A stretch of 64,000 nt of DNA from OAS926 sp035503715 (GTDB lineage Bacteria; Pseudomonadota; Alphaproteobacteria; Rhizobiales; Rhizobiaceae). Shown piece after piece: positions 16,503 through 24,705 of the stretch; the first letter of the stretch is position 1; every line of letters starts with the position of its first letter. Under the pieces are notes generated by a model that was not told where the DNA came from, ran no database searches, and was given only the letters and a program-made list of their open reading frames with translations. The stretch covers positions 1 to 64,000 of the forward strand of contig DATJTE010000131.1 of the NCBI GenBank assembly GCA_035503715.1, written 5' to 3'. Position numbers and translations under genes: made by a program.

Positions 16503-17726
16503 ATGCTTCAGACGCTCCAGAAACACATCCGTGGCGACCAGTCGCATTTCCGCGTCTATCGCCTGCCCTCGCCGTTCCAGCCACGGTTGGAAACGCTCGG
16601 CAAGACCGAAGATTGGTATTCTTGGGCCGGCTATAAGGCGCCGGCGTCGCTCTGGGACGAGGAGCTGGAATATTTCGCGATCCGGAGCCAGGCAGCCGTC
16701 TTCGACATCTCGCCAATGACGAAATATCGCATCGAGGGTCCCCACGCCGAAGCGCTCTGCAACAAGGTCACGCTGCGCGATGTGTCAAAGCTGAAGCCGG
16801 GGCGAGTGCATTACACCGCCTGGTGCGATGACGAAGGCCACGTGCTCGACGACGGCACGCTGTTCCGCCTCGCGCCAAACCGTTTTCGTCTCTGCTCGCA
16901 GGAGCGCCATCTTCCGTGGCTGCTCGATTCCGCCATCGGCATGGATGTCGAGATCGAGGAGGAGACGGAAGCCGTCGCAGGCCTTGCGCTGCAGGGACCG
17001 ACATCCTTCGCCGTGCTGCGCGAAGCGGGTTTCGCCGGCGTCGAAAAGCTGAAGATTTTCGATCTCGCCGAGTTCCCGTTCAACGGCGGCAGCGTCACCA
17101 TCTCGCGCACCGGCTTCACCGGCGATCTCGGCTACGAATTGTTCGTGCCGGTCGAGCAGGCGCTCGAACTTTGGGATCATCTGTTCGAGGCGGGCCGGCT
17201 CTTCGGCATCCGCGCGATCGGCTATCACGCGCTGAACCGCGCCCGCACCGAGGCCGGCCTCATCGTCGCCAATGCAGACTTCATCACCTCAGAACACGCG
17301 GTCCGCGCCGATAGGTTGCGCCAACCAGATGAGATCGGCCTTGGCTTCATGGTCGATCTGGAGAAAGGCCATTTCAATGGCTGCCGCGCGATCACGAAAG
17401 CCCGCCGCGATGGCTCGCTGAAGCACGTGCTGGTCGGTCTGGAGATAGAAGGCAACATCCCTGCCGAACATGCGATCGTCTACCACAACAAAAAGCGCGA
17501 AATCGGGCTGGTGAGCGCGGCGATCTGGTCGCCCATGGCCAAACGCAACATTGCGATCGCCGATCTCACGCGCCCGTATGGCGACACGATCGTCGACGAT
17601 CTCTGGGTCGAGATCTATGCGATGCGCGAGCTGCAGTACCAGAAATTGATGAAGCGTGCGAAGATCGTGCAGCGGCCATTCATCAAGCTTGACCGCCGCA
17701 CCGCAAATCCGCCTGGTAATTTCTGA
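16503..17726 (+). CDS. GcvT/DmdA-like aminomethyltransferase family protein
   Basis: A folate-binding protein of 407 residues of the glycine cleavage T-protein superfamily. The N-terminal half holds the DISPMTKYRIEGPHA and LDDGTLFRL segments. The centre has the RTGFTGDLGYELFVP loop, and a C-terminal beta-barrel follows. Members take methyl or methylene groups from N- or S-methyl compounds onto tetrahydrofolate (GcvT, DmdA, dimethylglycine and sarcosine dehydrogenase partners). GAGGG seven bases before ATG 16503 favours it over GTG 16497. Following two FAD enzymes, it most likely captures the one-carbon unit released from the substrate. No complete glycine-cleavage set is nearby, so it is not housekeeping gcvT. 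Confidence 0.83.
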   Translation: MLQTLQKHIRGDQSHFRVYRLPSPFQPRLETLGKTEDWYSWAGYKAPASLWDEELEYFAIRSQAAVFDISPMTKYRIEGPHAEALCNKVTLRDVSKLKPGRVHYTAWCDDEGHVLDDGTLFRLAPNRFRLCSQERHLPWLLDSAIGMDVEIEEETEAVAGLALQGPTSFAVLREAGFAGVEKLKIFDLAEFPFNGGSVTISRTGFTGDLGYELFVPVEQALELWDHLFEAGRLFGIRAIGYHALNRARTEAGLIVANADFITSEHAVRADRLRQPDEIGLGFMVDLEKGHFNGCRAITKARRDGSLKHVLVGLEIEGNIPAEHAIVYHNKKREIGLVSAAIWSPMAKRNIAIADLTRPYGDTIVDDLWVEIYAMRELQYQKLMKRAKIVQRPFIKLDRRTANPPGNF

Positions 17727-17974
17727 TGCCCGAAGATGATGCGCAGCGCGAGATCGCCGAAAACTGGGAGCTGGTGAAAACGCCGCTTGGCGAGCATTGG
17801 TCTGGCCGTACGCGTTATGCCGCCGCCATGTTCCTCTACAAGCGTGGCGAGATGCCAGCCGAGGTGCTCGAGGTCTATCGCATCTGCGCACGGCTCGACC
17901 ACCAGGACCCGCTGCCGATCATCCGCGACCGCGGGACCGGCAAGGATTGGTTGAAGCGGATGGGTTACACCTAA
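17726..17974 (+). CDS. Small conserved-looking protein, 82 aa, unknown function
   Basis: The family is not recognised. The protein is acidic at the N-terminus (MPEDDAQREIAENW), has one amphipathic central helix (RYAAAMFLYKRGEMPAEVLEVY) and ends KDWLKRMGYT, so it should be soluble and helical. Its ATG overlaps the TGA of the GcvT-like gene by one base (TGATG), so translation is coupled and a partner role in the same pathway is likely. It could be a small subunit of the flavoprotein/T-protein complex; that is inference. Confidence 0.7.
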   Translation: MPEDDAQREIAENWELVKTPLGEHWSGRTRYAAAMFLYKRGEMPAEVLEVYRICARLDHQDPLPIIRDRGTGKDWLKRMGYT

Positions 17975-18030
17975 GCAATTCCAGCAGAGGTGTGAGCGGT
18001 CCGGCGTTGGGAATTGCGACTAAACGACAA

Positions 18031-19086
18031 CTAGCCGATCTGCTTCTCCAGCATCGCCACCCAGTTCTTCCAGGCGATCTTTTCGATCAGCTCCTTGCCA
18101 TACCCTCGCGCGGCGAACGCCTCGATCAGCTTCGGCAAGCCGGCCACGTCGCCGATCGGCTTGGGAATGACGGCGCCATCGAAGTCGGAGCCGAGCGCCA
18201 CGCCGTCCTCGCCGAGCGCCTCCAGCATCGCGTCGACGTGGCGGACCATCACCTCGATATCCGTATTGGCATTCATGTGGCCGTCGTCGCGCAGGAAGCC
18301 GGCGGCGAAGTTGAGGCCAACCAGCCCGCCGCTGTCGCGGATCGCGCTGAGCTGCGAGTTTGTCAGGTTGCGCGCGTGTGGCGAGATCGCATGGACGTTG
18401 GAATGCGTCGCAATCAGCGGCGCGTCCGACAGCGCGGCGACATCACGAAAGCCGGCTTCGTTGAGGTGCGACAGGTCGATCATCACCTTGAGCCGGTTGC
18501 AGGCTCTCACCAGTTCCTTGCCGGCGTCGCTCAGACCGGGCCCGATGTCCGGCGTCGAGGGAAAGCGAAACGGCACGCCGAAGCCGAATGCATTCGGGCG
18601 GCTCCAGACGATGCCGAGCGATCGCAGACCGGCCGCGTAGAGCAGATCGAGCGCGGCGAGATCGGGATCGATCGCCTCACAGCCTTCGATGTGAAAGACG
18701 GCAGCCATGGCGCCCCGCGACATCGCCGCGCGGATATCCTGGGCGGAGCGGCAGACCGCGAACGCATCGGGAGCTGCCCGTTCGATCCGGAACAGGATCG
18801 AGGCCATGCCGATCGTCGAAACAAGCGCATCGTTCTGTGCCAGTTCCGGCGGCAGCGGAACGTCATATTGCCTGGCTTTCGGATCGGGATCGAAGTTCGT
18901 TTTCTTCATAGGTGGCGGAAACATCGCGAACATGCCGCCAAAAAAGCCGCCAGTCCTGGCGCGCGGCAGGTCGATATGGCCTTTGGCCGATCCCTGCAGG
19001 AACTCGGCCTCGACATCGCCGCTCGACTGATAGAGCCTCAGCAGCGTGTCATTGTGGCCGTCGAAAATCGGGACGAGATCGGTCAT
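18031..19086 (-). CDS. Membrane (renal-type) dipeptidase, peptidase family M19
   Basis: A zinc dipeptidase of 351 residues. Metal ligands are visible as H11 and D13 (DGHND), the bridging Glu in FHIEGCEA, and the His residues in DLSHLNEAG and ATHSNVHAI. There is no signal peptide, so despite the family name it is probably cytoplasmic. Bacterial members hydrolyse dipeptides, some with D-residues, and some act on N-acylated or betaine-like compounds. It converges on the catabolic operon and faces away from the malonyl-CoA ligase gene. Membership of the operator-linked cluster is possible but no operator was found. Confidence 0.85.
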   Translation of the reverse strand: MTDLVPIFDGHNDTLLRLYQSSGDVEAEFLQGSAKGHIDLPRARTGGFFGGMFAMFPPPMKKTNFDPDPKARQYDVPLPPELAQNDALVSTIGMASILFRIERAAPDAFAVCRSAQDIRAAMSRGAMAAVFHIEGCEAIDPDLAALDLLYAAGLRSLGIVWSRPNAFGFGVPFRFPSTPDIGPGLSDAGKELVRACNRLKVMIDLSHLNEAGFRDVAALSDAPLIATHSNVHAISPHARNLTNSQLSAIRDSGGLVGLNFAAGFLRDDGHMNANTDIEVMVRHVDAMLEALGEDGVALGSDFDGAVIPKPIGDVAGLPKLIEAFAARGYGKELIEKIAWKNWVAMLEKQIG

Positions 19087-19195
19087 GAGGCTGGAAATTC
19101 CATTCGAGGTCTTTCTATGTAGTCGCTGATGAGGAACCGAGCAATTTCCTCTACGGCAAGCTTTTCGCGGCCGGGCGAAATGCTAAGAAAGCCAA

Positions 19196-20719
19196 ATGCC
19201 TGACTCAGCAAACACGCTCTACGACGCGCTTTTCCGCCCGCATCACGGAAGCAGCAAAACATTCCTCATCCTGAAGGACGGTCGAAAGCTCTCCTATGCG
19301 GAATTCCTCGCGCTTGCCGCGCGCATCGGCCATGCGCTGACGGAGTCGGGCGTCAAACCTGGCGACCGCGTCGCGTTGCAGGCCAAGAAGTCGGCGGAGG
19401 CGCTGGCCGTGTACGCAGCCTGCGTCGGTATCGGCGCAGTGTTCCTGCCGCTCAACACCGCCTACACGGCAAGCGAAGTCGAATATTTCATCACGGACTC
19501 GGGCGCAAAGGTGCTGATCTGCGACGAAAGCTCGGCAGCGGCGCTTCAGTCGGTCTCGGGCAAAGCGGGTGCGAAGCTGCTGACACTCAACGCCGACGGC
19601 TCCGGCTCATTGATGGACGCCGCACGCGGCAAACCAGATGCGCCCGTGATCGCAGCTGGTGGTCCGGACGATCTCGCCGCCCTGCTCTACACCTCCGGGA
19701 CGACCGGCCGCTCGAAGGGCGCGATGCTGACGCAGGATAATCTGCTTTCCAATGCCGAAGCATTGATCGAAAGCTGGCGTTTCACGGCGGACGACACGCT
19801 GCTGCACGCCCTGCCGATCTTTCACACACACGGCCTGTTCGTTGCGACGAATGTCATGCTGCTTGCCGGCGGCTCGATGATCTTTCTGCCCGCGCTCGAC
19901 GTGGACGATCTGATCGCCAGCCTGCCCCGGGCGACATCGATGATGGGCGTGCCGACCTTTTACACGCGCCTCCTCGGCGATCAGCGGCTGAACGCCGATC
20001 TGGTGAAACACATTCGTCTCTTCGTCTCCGGCAGCGCGCCGCTGCTCGCCGAGACGCATGTCGAGTTCGAGCGCCGCATGGGCAAACGCATCCTCGAGCG
20101 CTACGGCATGACCGAGACGAATATGAACACGTCGAACCCGTATGACGGCGAGCGCCGCGCCGGCACGGTCGGTTTTTCGCTACCCGGGGTGGAAATCCGC
20201 GTCGCCAACACGGAAACCGGCAAGCCGGTGCCGCAAGGCGAGATCGGTATCATCGAGGTGAAGGGCCGCAACGTCTTCAAGGGTTACTGGAATATGCCTG
20301 AAAAGACGAAGGAAGAGTTCCGCGCCGACGGTTTCTTCATCACCGGCGACCTCGCGACGATCGACCGCGATGGCTATGTGACCATCGTCGGCCGCGTCAA
20401 GGATCTGATCATATCGGGCGGCTACAACATCTATCCGAAGGAAATCGAGCTGCTGCTTGACGAACAGCCCGGCGTCGAGGAATCCGCCGTCGTCGGCGTC
20501 GCGCATCCCGATCTGGGCGAAGGCGTCGTCGCGGTGGTCACGGCGAAGAAAGGTGCGGCGCTCGACGGCGAAACGCTGCTTGCCGGCATCCGCGAAAAAC
20601 TCGCGCGCTTCAAGCAGCCGCGTCACGTCGCGATCGTTGACGAACTGCCGCGCAACACGATGGGCAAGGTCCAGAAGAACCTGCTGCGCGACCGGTTCAA
20701 GAGTGTGTTCGGCGGCTAG
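19196..20719 (+). CDS. matB: Malonyl-CoA synthetase (malonate-CoA ligase)
   Basis: An acyl-adenylate-forming enzyme of 507 residues that turns malonate, ATP and CoA into malonyl-CoA. The phosphate-binding loop is YTSGTTGRSKG, the A5 motif is ERYGMTETNMNTSNPYDGE, and the C-terminal catalytic Lys is in PRNTMGKVQK. The motif MTETNMNTSNPYDG is characteristic of MatB. HTHGLFVATNVML also fits. No matA decarboxylase or malonate transporter is adjacent, so it may salvage free malonate or a methylmalonate-like acid. Its end abuts a converging acetyltransferase gene with no gap. Confidence 0.88.
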   Translation: MPDSANTLYDALFRPHHGSSKTFLILKDGRKLSYAEFLALAARIGHALTESGVKPGDRVALQAKKSAEALAVYAACVGIGAVFLPLNTAYTASEVEYFITDSGAKVLICDESSAAALQSVSGKAGAKLLTLNADGSGSLMDAARGKPDAPVIAAGGPDDLAALLYTSGTTGRSKGAMLTQDNLLSNAEALIESWRFTADDTLLHALPIFHTHGLFVATNVMLLAGGSMIFLPALDVDDLIASLPRATSMMGVPTFYTRLLGDQRLNADLVKHIRLFVSGSAPLLAETHVEFERRMGKRILERYGMTETNMNTSNPYDGERRAGTVGFSLPGVEIRVANTETGKPVPQGEIGIIEVKGRNVFKGYWNMPEKTKEEFRADGFFITGDLATIDRDGYVTIVGRVKDLIISGGYNIYPKEIELLLDEQPGVEESAVVGVAHPDLGEGVVAVVTAKKGAALDGETLLAGIREKLARFKQPRHVAIVDELPRNTMGKVQKNLLRDRFKSVFGG

Positions 20720-21019
20720 TTACGCCTTCACATCATCCCAGGCCGGGCGTTTGCGCTCGAATTCGTCCGCGACGAACCAGCATGTCGCCGAGACCTTGTC
20801 GCCGCGCGCTCGCGCATCCGTGACGAGCTTCTCGACCATCTGCTCGGCAACGCCGTGCCCGCGATAGGGCACCGGCACAAACGTGTGGTCAGCGATGATG
20901 TGACTCGGCCCGACGCGCGTGAACGTGCAGCGCGACTGCTCGCCATTCGGCATCACCATGAAATAGCGGCCGCCCTTTGCGGTGTCTTCGTAGCTGATCT
21001 CGACGGGATACGGCGCCAT
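20720..21019 (-). CDS. GNAT-like N-acetyltransferase, YjdJ type, 99 aa
   Basis: A minimal acetyltransferase fold with the acetyl-CoA binding loop PYRGHGVAEQMVEKLV and the preceding IIADHTFVPVPYRG typical of the short YjdJ-like group. ATG 21019 has GAGG six bases upstream. It is clearly related to the C-terminal domain of the next gene (shared IGEHQII/VGPSHII, DHT.VP, RGHG/RGQG, then DARA). The two lie in one operon, so this looks like a tandem duplication in which one copy was fused to a hydrolase. Confidence 0.82.
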   Translation of the reverse strand: MAPYPVEISYEDTAKGGRYFMVMPNGEQSRCTFTRVGPSHIIADHTFVPVPYRGHGVAEQMVEKLVTDARARGDKVSATCWFVADEFERKRPAWDDVKA

Positions 21020-21030
21020 TTCGAACCTCG

Positions 21031-21954
21031 TCACGACTTTAGCACATCCGCCCATTCAGGATGGCGGCGGAATTGCGCATTGGCGAACGGGCAGAGCGGG
21101 ATGATCTTCTTGCCCTGGGCGCGCGCATCCTCCACCGCCTGCGTCACGAGGCGAACGCCGATGCCCTGCCCCCGAAAAGCATCGGGCACAGCGGTATGGT
21201 CGATGATGATCTGGTGCTCACCGATCTTGGTGAAGGTCATCTCGGCTTCTGTTCCGTCAGCGCTGCGGAAGACATAACGGCCCTTTGAGCCTTTATCCTC
21301 GAGAACAATCTCAGCCATCTTCATGTCTCCTGCCGCGGCCGGCGCCGTCAGTCCGGCGAGCGCGCGTTTTGCCGCTTCGATTTCTTCCGCCCGTATTTCG
21401 TGTCCGCCACTATGCCAATCAAGGGTGACATCGGCGCCGACGGCGCGCAAATGTGCGTGAAGCCGCGCTGTCAGGTGCGGCGGACAGATCGGATCGTGCT
21501 GGCCGGCTGTGATCAGGATGTGCTTGCCGTCGAGCCGCCCGTTGACGCGCGGCTGGAACGGGATCAGCGGGTGCATCAGCACGACCGCGTCGAACAGCTC
21601 CGGGTGCGCGAAGACCGCCGAGGCAAGAATGTTCGCGCCGTTGGAATAGCCGATGCCAACCGTCTTCGGGTTGCCGGCCGCTTCCTTATGCGCGCGCACG
21701 AACTCCGCCATCGTCTCCGTGCGCTCTTTGAGGTCGTCCATATCGTAAACGCCTTCGGCCGTGCGGCGGAAGAAGCGCGCAGCGCCATGTTCCGACACGT
21801 CGCCGCGCGGCGCGACGATCGACGCGCCAGGCAACACGCCCTCGACGATCGGCAGCATCTGGTTCTCGCTGCCGCCCGTGCCGTGGAAGGCGAAGACAAG
21901 CGGCTGGCCGGGCGTGCCCGGCAGCGCCAGATGAATGTAGCTGTCCTTCGCCAT
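21031..21954 (-). CDS. Alpha/beta hydrolase (MhqD-like) fused to a GNAT acetyltransferase domain
   Basis: Residues 1-210 form an esterase of the carboxylesterase/phospholipase type: oxyanion region FAFHGTGGSEN, nucleophile GYSNGAN, then GQHDP and GGHEI for the Asp and His of the triad. Residues 215-307 form a YjdJ-type acetyltransferase (FRGQGIGVRLV). MhqD hydrolases act beside MhqO dioxygenases in quinone/hydroquinone resistance, and an MhqO-like gene precedes this one by two bases. ATG 21954 is favoured because GGAGGG lies at a proper distance; ATG 21960 is too close. The fusion suggests linked hydrolysis and acetylation of a quinone conjugate, which is inference. Confidence 0.85.
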   Translation of the reverse strand: MAKDSYIHLALPGTPGQPLVFAFHGTGGSENQMLPIVEGVLPGASIVAPRGDVSEHGAARFFRRTAEGVYDMDDLKERTETMAEFVRAHKEAAGNPKTVGIGYSNGANILASAVFAHPELFDAVVLMHPLIPFQPRVNGRLDGKHILITAGQHDPICPPHLTARLHAHLRAVGADVTLDWHSGGHEIRAEEIEAAKRALAGLTAPAAAGDMKMAEIVLEDKGSKGRYVFRSADGTEAEMTFTKIGEHQIIIDHTAVPDAFRGQGIGVRLVTQAVEDARAQGKKIIPLCPFANAQFRRHPEWADVLKS

Positions 21955-21956
21955 GA

Positions 21957-22889
21957 TCATCCCTCCAGCGGTTCGAGGTGTTTCTCGAGGTATTCGCGCA
22001 GATGTGCATGCTGTTTCGGCAGTTTCAGCGCTTCACCGAGATGGGCCGTATCTTCGTCGCGATCGAAGCCCGGCTCGTTGGTCGAGACTTCGAACAACAC
22101 GCCGCCCGGCGTACGGAAATAGATCGCCCAGAAATAGTCGCGGTCGATCACTGGCGTTACCTGATAGCCGGTATCCATCAGCGCCTTGCGGACTTCGAGC
22201 TGCCTGGCGCGGTTCTCGACCGCGAAGGCGACGTGATGCACCGAACCTGCGCCGAGATTGGCGAAAGGCGCACCGGGCAGCGTTTCGATATCGACGACAT
22301 TTGCGCCATTGCCATCCTTGATGGCGAGCCGGCGAACATCGCCGGAGCGGTCGACCTCCTCGTAGCCCATGAACTTCAACAGCTCTTCGGTGGCGCCGGC
22401 GTCGCGCAACCTTAGAGACACGGAGTGGAAACCGCGGATCGCGTCATCGTCGGGCATGCCAGCCTTCGTCCAGGCGGCGCGCTCGTCTCCCTTGGCTTCG
22501 ACCAGGGCAAAACCGTCTCCGTCCGGGCCTTCGAAGCGAACACGGCTCTCGCCGAACGATGCATCCTTGGCGAGCCCCTTTACGCCCTCTTCCGCCAGCC
22601 GCTTCTCCCAGAAGGGAAGCGATCCTTCCGGCACCGCGAACACGGTCGTGCCGACCTCACCCACGCCATGACGGCCCTTGCCGATGTTCGGGAACGGGAA
22701 ATAGGTCATCACCGAGCCCGGCGTGCCGAACTCGTCCGCGTAATAGAGGTGATAGACGTCCGGCGCGTCGAAATTGACGGTCTTCTTCACGCGCCGAAGC
22801 CCGAGCGTATCGGTGAAGAACCGGTTGTTCTGCCGCGCATCCTTCGCCATCGAGGTGACGTGGTGCAGGCCTTTGATCTGGTCGAGCAT
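21957..22889 (-). CDS. mhqO: Ring-cleaving dioxygenase, MhqO/LinE-like (VOC fold)
   Basis: A two-domain vicinal-oxygen-chelate protein of 310 residues. Domain 1 starts GLHHVTSMAKDARQNNRFF and domain 2 near RGFHSVSLRLRDA. Metal ligands fit H at GLHHVT, H in VHHVAF and E in GVLFEVST. Members open hydroquinones or methylhydroquinones. It is the first gene of an operon with the hydrolase-acetyltransferase fusion and a lone acetyltransferase, which parallels mhqO-mhqD arrangements controlled by MarR-type repressors. An inverted repeat upstream (22999-23027) may be the operator. Confidence 0.87.
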   Translation of the reverse strand: MLDQIKGLHHVTSMAKDARQNNRFFTDTLGLRRVKKTVNFDAPDVYHLYYADEFGTPGSVMTYFPFPNIGKGRHGVGEVGTTVFAVPEGSLPFWEKRLAEEGVKGLAKDASFGESRVRFEGPDGDGFALVEAKGDERAAWTKAGMPDDDAIRGFHSVSLRLRDAGATEELLKFMGYEEVDRSGDVRRLAIKDGNGANVVDIETLPGAPFANLGAGSVHHVAFAVENRARQLEVRKALMDTGYQVTPVIDRDYFWAIYFRTPGGVLFEVSTNEPGFDRDEDTAHLGEALKLPKQHAHLREYLEKHLEPLEG

Positions 22890-22998
22890 GGTTCGCTCCC
22901 TTCATCGCACTATAGGCGGCAATCGCGCTTTCGTCGCTTTATGTCGTGCAAGGCTGCGTTCGCGGAAGTGGCGCGATCGGGATAGTCCGTCTACACCA

Positions 22999-23027
22999 GG
23001 TGAACAGTAGAATGGAGTTTGTTCACC
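22999..23027. promoter_or_regulatory. Inverted repeat GGTGAACA-N13-TGTTCACC between divergent genes
   Basis: The two 8-base arms match perfectly. The dyad lies 110 bases before the mhqO-like gene and 70 bases before the sulfatase/PMH gene, so it could regulate either. The binding protein is unknown. Confidence 0.5.
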
Positions 23028-23096
23028 GGATTGCGATCCTTGCAGCGCATGGAGAAATGGGCTCCATGAGCACTCCCGCCGCTTGAAGAGATGTCC

Positions 23097-24641
23097 ATGC
23101 CGAGCCGCCCGAACGTCCTCCTGATCACCTGCGACCAGTGGCGCGGCGACAGCCTGTCTATCGCCGGGCATCCGGTGGTGAAGACGCCCAATGCCGACGC
23201 GCTTGCTGCGGAAGGCGTGATGTTCAGGCGGCACTATGCGGGCGCTGCGCCCTGCTCGCCGGCGCGCGCCTGCCTCTACACAGGCCTCTACCAGATGAAC
23301 AATCGCGTCTGCCGGAACGGCACGCCGATGGATGCGCGCTTCACCAACATCGCCCTGCAGGCCCGCGCTCTGGGCTACGACCCGACCCTGTTCGGTTACA
23401 CCGATGTATCGCCCGATCCTCGGCAGTTTGCGCCTGGCGATCCGATCCTCAAAACCTATGAGGGCGTACTTCCGGGATTCACCGTCCGTCAGCTTCTGCC
23501 CGAGCATCAGAAGCCGTGGCTGTCGTGGCTCTCGGCGCGTGGTCACGATATCGGAAGCGGCTATCCGGACATCCACCGGCCGCGCTCCGGCGATACCAGC
23601 CGCGTGACGAACGAGCCGCCGATTTACTCGCGCGACGAGACACCTGCCGCCTTTCTCACGGGCGAGTTCATCCGCTGGCTGGGCGAGCAGGATGGCGGTC
23701 AGGACAGGGGCTGGTTCGCGCATGTCTCGTTCCTCAGCCCGCATCCACCCTTCATCGTGCCGGAGCCGTTCAACACGATGTACGATCCTGACGATGGACC
23801 AGCCTTTTTGCGCGCCGAGTCGGTTGCGGCGGAAGGCACAACCCATCCCTATCTCGCCTGGTTGCTCGGACGGCAGAAGCGCTCAAAGTTCCTGCCCGGC
23901 CATGCCGGCAAGGTATCGGAATGGAGCGAGAAGGAGTTCCGGCAGATCCGCGCGCTGTATTGGGGCATGGTGTCGGAGGTGGATTCGCAGCTCGGTCGTA
24001 TCTGGCAGGCGATCAAGGCGGCAGGCGCATGGGAAAACACGCTGATCGTGCTGACATCGGACCATGCCGAACTGCTTGGCGACCATTACCTGCTCGGCAA
24101 GGGCGGCTTCTTCGACGGCAGCTATCATCTGCCGCTGATCATCCGCGATCCGCGTCTAAAGCAGACAGCCGGAACGGAGGTCGGCCGCTTCACCGAAGCC
24201 GTCGATATGCTGCCGACGCTGCTCGACCTGCTCGATGCACCCGCGCTGCCCTATCTCGACGGCAAATCGCTCGCGCCCTTTATGCGCGCAACGCCGCCGG
24301 ACCTCTGGCGCGATGCGGCCCATTGGGAATTTGACTTCCGCACCGTGTCTCAACAGAAGGCGGAACGGCAGTTCGGGATTTCGTCGCGCCAGTGCAATCT
24401 CGCCGTCATCCGTGACGAACGCTTCAAATATGTGCATTTCGGCGGAGGGCTGCCGCCCGTCCTGTTCGATCTTCAGAGCGATCCGTCTGAAACCCACAAC
24501 ATCGCTGCCGATCCCGCCTGTCGCGACACGCGCCTCGCCTACGCCGAGCGCTTGCTGGCGTGGCGTTCCGAGCATCTCGACCAGTCGCTCGCTTTGTCCG
24601 AACTGACGGAGAGCGGCGTGGCCGGCAGCTTCGCCGCCTGA
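23097..24641 (+). CDS. Phosphonate monoester hydrolase / sulfatase (alkaline phosphatase superfamily)
   Basis: A metalloenzyme of about 514 residues. The formylglycine signature is PCSPARACLYTG (Cys near residue 53). Metal-binding segments appear as LLITCDQWRGD at the start and LTSDHAELLGDH later. The overall pattern (VLLITCDQWR, GLYQMNNR, FVLHPHPP-like HPPF, EFDFRTV) is closest to the rhizobial phosphonate monoester hydrolases, which also cleave phosphodiesters and sulfates. ATG 23097 is preferred over ATG 23091 because GAAGAG is better spaced. There is no signal peptide, so it is cytoplasmic. A formylglycine-generating enzyme would be needed and is not in this window. Confidence 0.85.
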   Translation: MPSRPNVLLITCDQWRGDSLSIAGHPVVKTPNADALAAEGVMFRRHYAGAAPCSPARACLYTGLYQMNNRVCRNGTPMDARFTNIALQARALGYDPTLFGYTDVSPDPRQFAPGDPILKTYEGVLPGFTVRQLLPEHQKPWLSWLSARGHDIGSGYPDIHRPRSGDTSRVTNEPPIYSRDETPAAFLTGEFIRWLGEQDGGQDRGWFAHVSFLSPHPPFIVPEPFNTMYDPDDGPAFLRAESVAAEGTTHPYLAWLLGRQKRSKFLPGHAGKVSEWSEKEFRQIRALYWGMVSEVDSQLGRIWQAIKAAGAWENTLIVLTSDHAELLGDHYLLGKGGFFDGSYHLPLIIRDPRLKQTAGTEVGRFTEAVDMLPTLLDLLDAPALPYLDGKSLAPFMRATPPDLWRDAAHWEFDFRTVSQQKAERQFGISSRQCNLAVIRDERFKYVHFGGGLPPVLFDLQSDPSETHNIAADPACRDTRLAYAERLLAWRSEHLDQSLALSELTESGVAGSFAA

Positions 24642-24654
24642 TATTTCGCGCAGA

Positions 24655-24687
24655 GAAAAAGCCCGCGCCGAAGCGCGGACTTTTTTT
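24655..24687. terminator. Bidirectional rho-independent terminator
   Basis: CCGCGC-CGAA-GCGCGG forms the stem-loop, with AAAAA on its left and seven T on its right. It serves the hydrolase gene on the plus strand and probably the PRC-barrel gene on the minus strand. Confidence 0.85.
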
Positions 24688-24705
24688 GCCGAACCGGATA
24701 TCCGG

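Noticed and set aside
19125..19150. EcfG promoter candidate before matB (GGAAC followed by CGGC at 16 bases)
   Set aside because: The -10 element reads CGGC instead of CGTT, unlike all nine accepted sites.
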